A program made the position numbers and the translations under genes. Positions 51,743 through 60,658 of a DNA stretch of 64,000 bases are shown piece after piece. Below the pieces are notes generated by a model. The model saw only the letters and a program-made list of their open reading frames with translations, was not told the DNA's origin and ran no database searches. Positions within the stretch are counted from its first letter, which is position 1. Every line of letters begins with the position of its first letter. The DNA comes from Capsaspora owczarzaki ATCC 30864 (lineage: Eukaryota > Opisthokonta > Filasterea), in contig NW_011887294.1 of NCBI RefSeq assembly GCF_000151315.2, positions 913,951 to 977,950 on the forward strand. The letters run 5' to 3'.

Positions 51743-53464
51743 ATGGCTCAGAGCGACCCAAACGCGCTCCTCTTCTTCCAGCAACTGCTGCCAGATCGCA
51801 GCGCGTCCGACCTCGAAGCGCTCCTGGCAGCCCACAATGGCGATGTGGACGCCGCGCTCGACCACGCGCTGAGTGAAGCCCTGATTGCCAGCACGGCGAA
51901 CGACGAGGACGACGAGACCCAGGCTGCGGCAGCGGTCATGGCGCTTGACGTAACGCCTGAGACTGCACCCGTCAGCCAACGAGACCAAGACCCAGTCACA
52001 GGCACACTGGTAGGAGATCCAGGAGTGCCCGAGTCAACCAGCAGCCGGAGGATATTCGCGATGGATGCGTTCGCGGTCGAGGACGCGCGTGGCGGGCGAA
52101 GAGGCCATGTACGCGATCAAACTCAGTTTGACAGCGATCTGATTGTCCTGTCCGACGTGTTTCCGAGCTTCCCGCTGGACGTGCTTGCCCAGATGCTCAC
52201 TGGGATGCCATCGGCGGAGCATGTCATTGAGTGCCTGATTGCCGAGAGCGACAGCTCGTCGAGCGACGAGGAGCACAAGTTCGCCACTGATGCTGGTGAA
52301 TGTGAGAATGACGATGATGGTGATGATGATGCCTATGGTGCCGCAGATCAAGCAGCACCTCAAGTTCTCCAGAATCATCCCTCCAGGCATGGAGGAGCTG
52401 GACAAGAGCGCCGTCGCGGGCCGCGCGAGTCTGCTTCGACAATGCAAACACCGTTTGTAAGCGCTTGGGCTCCGCGATCCGTCCGCATGGCCAACAGCAC
52501 AACCCTTCCACCTGCTCGGGAGGAGGCATTGGGCCAAGCGTCAAGGCAAGCCAGCGCAGTGCAACCTGCTGCCATTGCAGGGGCTCCAAAGCCGATTGAC
52601 ATGTCCGATTCCTGCGACACGAGTCGAACCCTGCATAGCGCAGCCTCGGTTCTCAAGCGGTCACAACTGCGAGATGATTTTCCTGAGGCGTCGTCGGATA
52701 CCGTGGATGCAGTGTTTGTCCAGTGCGGGTATGACTTTGGTGCCTCCAGCGCGCGATTGAGTGAGATGTTTCCGCAAGCTGCCAAACGAAAACCGTCATA
52801 TCCCGCCGCTGTTCGGGCTGGCGGCCAAAGCGTTCCTTCCGGCTTGACTAGAGGCGTAGCATCGTCACCCTCGGTCCCCACTCACACAGCAGCCTGGGTT
52901 GGCACCTCCTTCCCCTCGAGCAGCGCTAGCCCAGCAACACACCACACCATCGCAGTGCACGAGGATGCACGCGCGCACTACTTGCAACGAGCTGCAGCCG
53001 CCCATGCCAATGCTACTAGTAGGAACGGAGGCGCGTCTGTGGCTGGACACTACTCACAGCAAGCACATCATCACACGCAGGAGCTGAAGCGCGCCGCACA
53101 ACAAGCCGCTGTGGAAATGGCGCGCGCCTCGATTCGCTCCTCTACAGCCCCATCGATTGATCTACACGGCTACGGGGTCGCGGATGCGGTCGCTGCTGTG
53201 CAGGCAGTGCTCAACGAGCTGCATCAGCGCGCCAAACAAGATGACTCGTTCATGAGCCACCGTGGTGGTAGGTCTGGCGGCAACCGCAACAACAGCGGCG
53301 ACGCTGGAACTTTACGCATTATCACGGGCCGAGGGGCGCATAGCGTCGCAGGAAAGGCCAAATTGCGTCCAGCCGTGCGCGTGCTGATTGATTCACTCCG
53401 ATTCCCTTACTCTGAACCACAGACGGGCGTCTTTTGGGTGGATTATACGCGCAAGATTCGTTAG
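51743..53464 (+). CDS. CUE-DUF1771-Smr domain protein (N4BP2-like)
   Basis: Intronless, 573 residues from the ATG at 51743. A longer start at 51662 would add a hydrophobic leader and is less likely because the CUE domain begins right after 51743. CUE-like ubiquitin-binding helices are at about 5-45 (LLFFQQLLPDRSASDLEALL), 130-168 (LSDVFPSFPLDVLAQML) and 310-345 (LRDDFPEASSDTVDAVF). DUF1771 at about 405-460 has EDARAHYLQRAAAAHANAT and GHYSQQAHHHTQELKRAAQQ. The C-terminal Smr domain at about 470-570 has SIDLHGYGVADAVAAV and LRIITGRGAHSV; DLHG and GRGAHS are signature motifs of Smr nucleases. Relatives act in RNA cleavage linked to ubiquitin, for example in ribosome-stalling quality control. That role is inferred by family. 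Confidence 0.92.
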   Translation: MAQSDPNALLFFQQLLPDRSASDLEALLAAHNGDVDAALDHALSEALIASTANDEDDETQAAAAVMALDVTPETAPVSQRDQDPVTGTLVGDPGVPESTSSRRIFAMDAFAVEDARGGRRGHVRDQTQFDSDLIVLSDVFPSFPLDVLAQMLTGMPSAEHVIECLIAESDSSSSDEEHKFATDAGECENDDDGDDDAYGAADQAAPQVLQNHPSRHGGAGQERRRGPRESASTMQTPFVSAWAPRSVRMANSTTLPPAREEALGQASRQASAVQPAAIAGAPKPIDMSDSCDTSRTLHSAASVLKRSQLRDDFPEASSDTVDAVFVQCGYDFGASSARLSEMFPQAAKRKPSYPAAVRAGGQSVPSGLTRGVASSPSVPTHTAAWVGTSFPSSSASPATHHTIAVHEDARAHYLQRAAAAHANATSRNGGASVAGHYSQQAHHHTQELKRAAQQAAVEMARASIRSSTAPSIDLHGYGVADAVAAVQAVLNELHQRAKQDDSFMSHRGGRSGGNRNNSGDAGTLRIITGRGAHSVAGKAKLRPAVRVLIDSLRFPYSEPQTGVFWVDYTRKIR

Positions 53465-53655
53465 CGACTTTTTTTCATTTTGTGTTTTTCGTTTTGTTAT
53501 GATTCCTCCTCCTCCTCCTCCTCCTCGAGCCCGGCTTGCACTGTTAGACTGATTAAACAACCTTCAGAGAACTTTACAAAGCTCCAAGAAACCTACACAC
53601 ATCTTTGTTGATCGGGTTACGGAACACAGTCTTCAAATTTGAGCCAAACAGTAAA

Positions 53656-54522
53656 ATGTCCTCATGGGTCGACTATTATCGAATTCTGAACGTCGCGCCA
53701 GACAATAGTATCGAAGTCATTCGCAAAGCTTATCAACGCCTGCTACTACGGGTCGGTGAATGAAACGGTGTCTGAGCGAGTGAGAGAATGAGAAAGGGGT
53801 GAGGTGGTTTCATTGATCTCACACGCTTGAAAATCGCAGCACCATCCGGACAAGGCAGCATTAGTGAATGGTCTGCAAGCAGATAGTAGTGCAGCCGCGG
53901 CGACTGCGAGTCCGGCCCCAGGAGCGACTGCGCTTGAGCCTGACACCATGATGATGATGACGGGCGTCACACGTGCGCCTGCAGACCCGAGCACGAGCGA
54001 CACGTCCGTCTTCCTGCTCATTCAAGAAGCTTGGGAAACACTAAGAGATGCCCAATTGCGCGCCGTCTACGATGCCCAGCGAAGCAGTACGAGTGTGGTG
54101 TGCGCTGCGTGTGAATTTTGCTGCTGCTGCCAAACTCAACTCGCGTGTGTCCGGTCGTGGTTGTTTTGTGGCAAACAGATGCCTATCTCTCGCTAGTTGC
54201 TGCTGTTAACGAGGATTTAGTTTTGGAGGATTGGGACTTTGACGATGGTATGTGGCGAAAACGCTTTTTGGGGTTTTTTGGATTGTCGACGCGCGCGAGA
54301 GAGAGGTTTCCCCTTGACTCTGTTCGCCTCAACTCGTCCTTCACTCTTGTCGCAGGCGAAGGCTGCTACATCTATCCTTGCAGGTGCTCTGGGGAGTTTG
54401 TCGCAACACCACGGAACTTTGCGGGTCGTGTCGAATTGTTCGGCTGCACCAATTGCTCGCTGGCAGTACGGATGGTCTATCCGTCGACCGAATCGACCGT
54501 GGAAGATGACGGGGCTGCGTGA
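53656..54522 (+). CDS. DNAJC24: DPH4/DNAJC24: J-domain and CSL zinc protein of diphthamide synthesis
   Basis: Exons 53656-53751, 53840-54086, 54179-54247 and 54356-54522 give 192 residues. The J domain begins WVDYYRILNVAPDNSIEVIR and carries HPD in HHPDKAA at the exon 1-2 junction. A long Ala/Thr/Met insert separates it from the helix EAWETLRDAQLRAVYDAQRS. The CSL zinc-binding domain follows: GCYIYPCRCSGEF with two of the cysteines, then LFGCTNCSLAVRM with the second CxxC. DPH4 delivers iron or electrons to the Dph1-Dph2 complex in the first step of diphthamide formation on EF2. The insert of about 45 residues within the J domain is unusual. The first donor is GTCGGT, a weak match. It is convergent with UBE2N. 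Confidence 0.93.
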
Positions 54523-54727
54523 ATGCCAACAGGACGACTTTATGGTGAAAAAGCCCAAGTTTACATCACAAAAACAGCAACAAAAGAACACCAAACGGAC
54601 ATCAGCTGGACGGGGACGACGGAAGCTCAACAGTACTACCACTCTGTCCTCGCTGGACAACACAGAAACAACAGAGTTCGTGCGATGCAGACCAGCTACA
54701 AATGGATGAAACCAGGAACTGAATGGC

Positions 54728-55957
54728 TCACTTGCCAGTTGCGTATTGCCGAGTCCATTGTCGTGCTGTTCCGATTGGAGAGTGAGGCCCCCAAAAAAAA
54801 AAAATATGTGCGTGTGAGTGATTGTAAATACATGGTTGCTCCCGTGCTTTCCAAATCTGTCACAATCCATCGGCATGCTCAATGCAACGTACCAGTCGCG
54901 ATAGCAGCCGGCTCGTTCGTCTTCCACTGCTCGGCCACGTCGTTTGCAAGCGGGTCATCTGGGTTGGGTGCGCTCAACAAGGCTTGGACTGACAGCAAGA
55001 CTGTTCGGATTTGAAGGGCAGGGCTCCATTTGTCTGGAAGGGAATCAAACAGGTCGATGAGTTCACAAAGCTCGGCATGAACAAGTGGAAATAAGCAGAA
55101 CACCCTCAAGTCCTCGTACCCTTCAAGATATCCAGGCAAATGCGGCCAAGCCTGTCAATGTTGGGGTGGTAGATTTTGGTCAGGAAACGAACCTGAGTTG
55201 TCGAGAAAGCACATCAAACAAACCAAAAGGAAGACAGTGAGCAACTTGTGGACACATCAGCATGCCCCAAAACACACACCAGCCCCGCTAGCCCCAGCAG
55301 CCCCGCTAGCCCCAGCGTGCCATACTTTAGGAGGTGCCATGGGGTAGTCTTCGGGCAGGAAGAGCTCAAGTCGGAAGACACCGCCCTCGAACGGAGACTC
55401 GTGAGGACCATCGATTTTGATGCCAAAGTAGCGCGCGTTCTGTTCGTCCGGCTCTGCAGAGATTCCAGGAACAGGCTCTGCTACGAGTCGCTGGGTTTCC
55501 TGTTGATAGACCACAACACATTGCAATCCCAACAAGTGCAAAAGTGAGCTCGATTGGTGACTGAAGCACAAGCCAAAGTGAGAGTTTGTTTGGCTGTAAG
55601 CACGTCTCTCAATCTCTTGCCCCCCCCCGCCTCTTCTTCCCTGCCTGCGCCCAGCGTGGGCAGCGCTGACAATCTCAGAGATGGGCTGAGCTCGTCATGC
55701 AAAACAGCCGAGATCGTTGCGCTCGACAGCGGGGACGCCCGCCCAAAGAGCACCCAGCCAAAGAGATGACCCAAACAACATATTTAAACGCAGCGACAAA
55801 CTGGTCTGCGGTCAGCCCAGCCGCAAAGGGGACGCGCATGGCTTGGAGCGTCGTTGTGCAACGACCGAGGAGGGGTTTGTGACGAAAGTCGGCCGAACAG
55901 CGCCCTTCGTCGCGGTCGAATCGCTGCGATCTCGCAAAAAAAAAAAAAGCGAAACCG

Positions 55958-55992
<35 letters not shown>

Positions 55993-56168
55993 GGTGATGA
56001 TGCAGCTGTGCTCGGATCGCTGCCCAACGGATGAGTCAAGTCGGAAGAGCCAGATGCATGGCAAGCCTTGGAGAGGGGGGGACACGGGGTGGAGGGGCCG
56101 GAACGAGAAAGGATTGAGCAGAATGGAAACAAAACCTTGATAATCCGCTTGGGAAGACCGCCTTCCAT
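54728..56168 (-). CDS. UBE2N: Ubiquitin-conjugating enzyme E2 N (Ubc13)
   Basis: Exons (minus) 56168-56136, 55499-55326, 55192-55120, 55033-54893 and 54765-54728 give 152 residues, the same length as human UBE2N. Sequence is [11 protein letters not shown], then [59 protein letters not shown] (active-site Cys in RICLDIL), [35 protein letters not shown] and [12 protein letters not shown]. With a Uev partner it builds K63-linked ubiquitin chains in DNA-damage tolerance and signalling. The last exon codes only 12 residues. The first intron (56135-55500) contains a long homopolymer (about 55960-55990, T on the coding strand) and starts GTTTTG. Confidence 0.97.
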
Positions 56169-56382
56169 TGGTGAGAGTTCTGAGAGTTAGAAATGAAGAG
56201 TGCAGGGAAAAAGAGACAGACAACAAAAAACAACAACGAGGTTTGATGGAAGCGAGTCAGGACCCTTCAACTGCAATGTTCGAGCGACTGCATCAGATTT
56301 TCAGATTTGGCTGATGAATTCCGTCAGCATTCGCACGCTCCGGAAAAAGGATCGACTACGCAAAAGCCCCGAGTCTCTCTCG

Positions 56383-56453
56383 GCACTCATAGTTTAGTGG
56401 CAGAACTCCAGATTGTGGCTCTGGCGACCTGAGCTCGATTCTCAGTGAGTGCA
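56383..56453 (+). tRNA. tRNA-His, anticodon GTG
   Basis: Cloverleaf read by eye: acceptor GCACTCA pairs perfectly with TGAGTGC (56446-56452); D stem GTTT/GAAC; anticodon stem CCAGA/TCTGG around loop TTGTGGC, anticodon GTG; T stem CTGAG/CTCAG with loop CTCGATT. The discriminator is A. No intron. Position -1 in the gene is also G, which is normally added after transcription in eukaryotic tRNA-His. Confidence 0.93.
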
Positions 56454-56456
56454 GGC

Positions 56457-56467
56457 TTTTTTTTTTT
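56457..56467 (+). terminator. RNA polymerase III terminator
   Basis: An 11-base T run starts four bases after the tRNA-His discriminator, as expected for RNA polymerase III termination. Confidence 0.85.
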
Positions 56468-56514
56468 CGCTTTTGGGTGTTTTTTTCTTGTTTTGTTCTG
56501 GTTGGTTCTGGTTT

Positions 56515-56694
56515 TCTACCCCGACGTGGACTGCACGCACAACAGCCGTCCCCTCTTCGAGGGTCCAGCCGATTGTGTGTGCGCGGATGATCTTGTCACT
56601 GTTTTCCCACTGTTTTTGGGACCCCCCTGGTTACAAAGGATTCAAACAGATTTTCGGATTTGTTTGAAGCTTGTTGATCAGTCAAACAGTGCAA
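56515..56694 (+). mobile_element. Short inverted-repeat element R, copy 1
   Basis: It starts TCTACCCCGACGTGG and runs to about GTGCAAG, closely matching copy 2 at 60190. Its right terminal repeat is cut short. It begins about 60 bp downstream of the tRNA-His gene and ends about 80 bp from the stop of the Crinkler-type gene. Confidence 0.7.
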
Positions 56695-56773
56695 GGAACG
56701 CACCACGAACCCTTTTCGAGTTCTATAAAAACAAGCCTTTACTGACATAACAGGAAATGCAAAATCGGTGGGA

Positions 56774-58759
56774 TCAGACGATAGCAGCAGGGTTTTGTTT
56801 CGGGAAAATCGCGAAATCTATGCGCAAGGCAAATTGCTGGACGTTCCGGACATTCGCAGGCACAGTCTGAGCAGTCTGAGCAGTCTGAAACACGTGATGA
56901 TCGGTGGTGTGGTAGGGCTGCGGCCGAAAAGCATCGAAAAGTTCAGAGGGCACCACAAAGTACAACTGGGCGACGCTTCCAGGTGGCAAAAGAGCAATGG
57001 CCTCGCTCAAGCGTTGCGCAATGACAGGATGGTCCCGACTGACGGTCATCTGCAAGAACACATAGGGCGAGTTGCGGTTGTTGTTCGGCGAGATGATGGC
57101 GTCGATGGCCGGAAAATTGTCGTGATCTGGCAGATAGTAGTGATTCGGGAGATTGAGATTAACCTGGTCCAGCTGGAGGAAGCGGACGGATGTGAGCGGC
57201 GGAAGGACCTGATTGGTTCTTTGGTTGTTGGACAAGTTTCGAACGTTGAAAGATCCGCCCTGACGGATGAGACGATGGGCGAGCTTCTCAAACACTTGCC
57301 CGCGAAGCGCGCCAGGCTCTGGAAGGAAGGCAGACGCACGCAAAAAGCTGACGAGGTTGTCGCGTTCGTTGGCAAGCGCAAGAGTCAAAAATTGGTCGGC
57401 CACCCAGTCAGACGCAAACAGTAGATAGTAGAGCGAGAAGGGACGACCGCCTGCTCGGATATGGACGTGAAGAATTCGGTGTGAAAAGTCTTCCGCACCA
57501 GAAATCTGACCCACAGCGCTGCGGACCGTCTGGATATTGCAACGACCAAGCGCCTCGTTCAAAAGCAGTTCGGAATACGGCAGAGTCATCCCATCATCGA
57601 GAACCTCGCGCGCGATGCCACCCCAGCGATAAAAACGCTGTTCGGCAGCTAGAACTTGCTCGGGAGTCGCGTTCCGTTGCTGGAGGCGAGCAAGCAGCTC
57701 GTTCCACGACCACACTGGCATGAACATCCTAGGATAGGCGTCTTTCTGGACCTCCTTGTAAAAGTCGTGGCGCGGCAAGGTGACGAGCAGGGTGTAAGCA
57801 CGGTAGATACCAGCGGGATGGCCATCGACAAGGTACCAGAAATCGGCGCGGCGGTCGTCGAGACTGTCGTAAAAGCTGTCCAGAGCAATGCTGCCTCTCA
57901 AAACCTCTCGGTCAGGCCGCAGGAGGTAGCGAATGGTGGCTGGCTGCTGCTGCGGCGCTGGCTCGTAAACCAAGGTCAGCCGAGGGTGTCGCTGGAACAA
58001 GCGATAGACAAAGTACGCCGAAAAGAACGTCTTGCCGGTACCTGGATTTCCAGTGACAATCCAGCGGTGCTTTGGACGCCGCGCAGAGTTTGCTGCTGGC
58101 GCAGAGTTTGCTGCTGGCGCAGAGTTTGCTGGTGGATTGATGATCGCATCGAACATTGCATCGTAGCAACTGCGGACCATGAGGACCGATCCAAGTTCCT
58201 CGTTCCCAAGCCAGAACACGCTGTCAGGCAGGGTCAAGAACCTTGGTTCATTGGCTTGAAGCGGCTGCCCAGGAACATGAGCCACTGCGACCATCCGGTT
58301 GGTGTTAGGATCCAGTCGCAAGACCTGCTCGGTCACTTGGTTGTCAAGAAGGGCTCGCCAAAATCGGACAAGCGGGTCGTTTGCGTCCACTACCAAAGAA
58401 TTAAGACGGAAAGTGAGCATTTTCAACGCCGTGTCTGTTCAACACAAGCATCTCGGGAGAATGGCAGACATACAGAGCACCGCGCCTTGTGCGGCTGCGG
58501 TTGGGGCTAGCAAGGCGAACAGCTGTTGACGAACTGCCGCGAGAGCCGCGCTCGTCGTGTTGATGATTGCCAGGATGGTGTCTGCGCAAGTCTCATACTG
58601 CTGCGCTAGTTGTTCGGTTTTAGCTTCAGTAGCGAGCTGCTCGAAGCGCGCGAGTCGAGTTTCGTTCTGTTCAATACGAACGTTCAATCGAGCGATCTCT
58701 TCTTGGAGTCTTGCTTGCTCGGTGCTTGCTGGAGCAAGTGCGGCCTGGCTCGAACTCAT
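56774..58759 (-). CDS. Crinkler (CRN)-type protein: coiled coil, P-loop NTPase, restriction-fold nuclease
   Basis: Exons (minus) 58759-58474 and 58389-56774 join in phase 1, giving 633 residues; it looks whole. The N-terminal coiled coil (about 15-75) has QARLQEEIARLNVRIEQNET. The NTPase has a P-loop GNPGTGKTFFSAYFVYRLFQ and a Walker-B-like strand FWYLVDGHPAG. The C-terminal part resembles the restriction-endonuclease-like domain of CRN and RHS-type proteins: GQVFEKLAHRLIRQGG, then NFPAIDAIISP and VFLQMTVSRDHPVI (the Q-T-H strand typical of that group). Related eukaryotic effectors have been linked to transposon-derived or conflict systems; cellular role here is unknown. A triplicated AANSAPA unit lies before the NTPase. 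It sits between repeat copies beside a tRNA gene. Confidence 0.82.
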
Positions 58760-59175
58760 GTGCGCGGGTACTGGAGTTGATCGATTTGCCGAGAAAAAAA
58801 AAACGAATGTCACACGACTAGTTCAGTGCTCCATCCAGGCAGATCATATTGTCCCAAATTATTCGGAGCTTGTTCGACCAGTCAAACAAAGCAAGTTGGG
58901 GCGAGAAGTGACGAGATTTCTGTGGGAGTAGCGTGGTGGCCGCTGACGGCCACTCGATTCACCGACCGCAAATTGTGTAGCTCTTTAACTTTCCTATCAT
59001 ATAGCACTGAGGATGAACATCAACCCAATTTCCAAACGTCTGTTTACTAGGCAGGATTTGAGTGATGTCACAGCGAACAAAAAGGTCGGGAAAGTTCCAA
59101 CAGGCGTTTCACCCTCCCGTTTCACTAACAAATGGAAAGACTTTCACCTCGACAACAAAGGACACCTCATCTACA
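58760..59175. other. Upstream region of the CRN-type gene
   Basis: No gene is supported. It has a perfect hairpin GTGGCCG-CTGA-CGGCCAC at about 58930-58950 and a weak similarity (about 58845-58890) to the right half of repeat R. Confidence 0.4.
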
Positions 59176-59449
59176 TCTAGCCCGACTTGTACTGTTCGAC
59201 TGCAAGACTGCATGCAGCCTTCAAACAAATTCCACAATCTTTTTTATGGGGAGGGGGTGCCAAAATCAGTGCAAAATCAGTGGGAATGTTACACCCGAAA
59301 GGGAGGAATAGGTAGATACGAAGTATATTGAGCACTGAGCCAACAGATATGGGTTGGGGTGTAACAGAGAAGATGATCCGGACACACACAATCGGCTGGA
59401 CCCTCGAAGAGGGGACGGCTGTTGTGTGTGCAGTCCAAGTCGGGCTAGA
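59176..59449 (-). mobile_element. Short inverted-repeat element R, copy 3 (inverted, carries a nested insert)
   Basis: Bounded by perfect 14-bp terminal inverted repeats: TCTAGCCCGACTTG at 59176-59189 and its reverse complement at 59436-59449. The inside aligns with the reverse complement of copy 2, except for the extra 80 bp at 59287-59366. Without that insert it is about 194 bp. It has no transposase, so it is a MITE-like non-autonomous DNA element or similar. Confidence 0.8.
59287..59366. mobile_element. 80-bp inverted-repeat element nested in R copy 3
   Basis: Terminal TGTTACACCC (59287-59296) is matched by GGGTGTAACA (59357-59366), a perfect 10-bp inverted repeat. The stretch is absent from R copies 1 and 2 at the aligned position. 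No target-site duplication is obvious. Confidence 0.7.
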
Positions 59450-59567
59450 GTTATCCCAAAACTTGAGCTTTTGGAAGCTTTTCGCAACCAGCTCTGTTTG
59501 AAGCATCGGATGCTCATTTCTATGCTATGGATATTAATAATTCTTGAAACATAAATCAAGAACAACG

Positions 59568-60302
59568 TTACAACCCATAATAAGCTCTCTGAAAGCTGGA
59601 ATTCCATGGATATTCCAATTCCAGTGTCGCAGGTCGAGAGAACCAGCTGGAATTGTCATCGCGACCAAACTTGAACTTTCCAACAGAAGCAATTTCACCC
59701 TGTGCTGGTTTCAAGTCGTACTCCTGTTCAAGCTCCATGTCAAACTTGAACTTCATCCTCACTCTCAGCATCGCAACTGGAATCGGCCTTCTAGACCGGA
59801 GAACATCTTCCCGCTCCCTCAAGAGAAGGCAAAGATCCTCAGTGATTCCCTTGAGAATATCACAGCGCAACTCGTTTTTTCGACGGCTCAGTTCATCTCT
59901 ATTGACGAGACCAGCAAATGCTATTTCCTCCTGTGGTTCTTTCCCCTGATGGTAGAAGTCATGATAATTCGTGAAAGCGGTAAAATTTGACTGCTCTCTG
60001 TGAAGTCTATGAATATACTCACTATGCCGAAGAGTCCACACATTCAGATAACCTCCACGTTCACACATTATTGCTTCTTCGGTTTTGCTGTCTGCCGGCC
60101 AGAAATCCCACGCTTTTTGCTTGACAAACAGCGCATGGCATGTCGTCTTCAAATCTTTATCCACGTCTATAAGATGAATCTGCTCTAGATCTACCCCGAC
60201 GTGGACTGCACGCACAACAGCCGTCCCCTCTTCGAGGGTCCAGCCGATTGTGTGTGCGCGGATGATCTTTTCACTGTTTTCCCACTGTTTTTGGGACCCC
60301 AT
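59568..60302 (-). CDS. Unrecognised 244-aa protein with N-terminus inside repeat R
   Basis: Single open frame from the ATG at 60302. The first 38 or so residues (SEKIIRAHTIGWTLEEGTAV and neighbours) are encoded by repeat R copy 2. The rest is well mixed: KTTCHALFVKQKAWDFWPAD, then LHREQSNFTAFTNYHDFYHQ, then a charged helical part (DLCLLLREREDVLRSRRPIP) and a strand-rich end (MKFKFDMELEQEYDLKP). No family is recognised. The same R-encoded peptide appears in frame in copy 3 on the plus strand (from 59373). Either R derives from a piece of this gene family or it supplied the N-terminus. Expression is unproven. Confidence 0.5.
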   Translation of the reverse strand: MGSQKQWENSEKIIRAHTIGWTLEEGTAVVRAVHVGVDLEQIHLIDVDKDLKTTCHALFVKQKAWDFWPADSKTEEAIMCERGGYLNVWTLRHSEYIHRLHREQSNFTAFTNYHDFYHQGKEPQEEIAFAGLVNRDELSRRKNELRCDILKGITEDLCLLLREREDVLRSRRPIPVAMLRVRMKFKFDMELEQEYDLKPAQGEIASVGKFKFGRDDNSSWFSRPATLELEYPWNSSFQRAYYGL

Positions 60303-60378
60303 GGTTAACAGGATTGAAAAAGATTTTTGGATTTGTTTGAAGCTTGTGGATCAATCAAACAGTGCAAGTCGGACTAGA
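60190..60378 (+). mobile_element. Short inverted-repeat element R, copy 2
   Basis: 189 bp from TCTACCCCGACGTG (60190) to CAAGTCGGACTAGA (60378); these ends are imperfect inverted repeats of each other and match the perfect ends of copy 3. Its left 113 bp overlap the start of the minus-strand frame at 59568-60302. Confidence 0.75.
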
Positions 60379-60658
60379 GGTTTTCGCGCAGGCGCTCCTT
60401 GTTTGATTTCTCTGGTGCTGTGTCTTCCAGCGGCACTAAATCTCCCTACGCAGCTCTCAATGTGTGAGCTCATTGGTTTGGGAATTGCCGCAGCTCGTTT
60501 TGCTGCAAAACGCACCAATTTCATTTGCCGCTTTCTCACTCAAACAAGCCACAAAAAAGACAATAGAGCGGAAACTCAGAGTACAGTACATTTATTACAT
60601 TGGAGTTTGGACTAAACCTCGCATAGCCGAGACGGTGCACAAAGAGCGCGGCAAAATG
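60379..60658. other. 3' flank of AMD1
   Basis: No gene is seen. It holds the AMD1 polyadenylation signal and the right flank of repeat R copy 2. Confidence 0.5.
60591..60596 (-). promoter_or_regulatory. Probable polyadenylation signal of AMD1
   Basis: AATAAA on the minus strand, about 63 bp past the AMD1 stop codon. Confidence 0.55.

Noticed and set aside
56768-57424. Plus-strand frame of 218 residues
   Set aside because: It is antisense to the nuclease part of the CRN-type gene and has no features of its own.
58845-58890. A fourth copy of repeat R
   Set aside because: Only a loose match to the right half, without terminal repeats; it could be chance.
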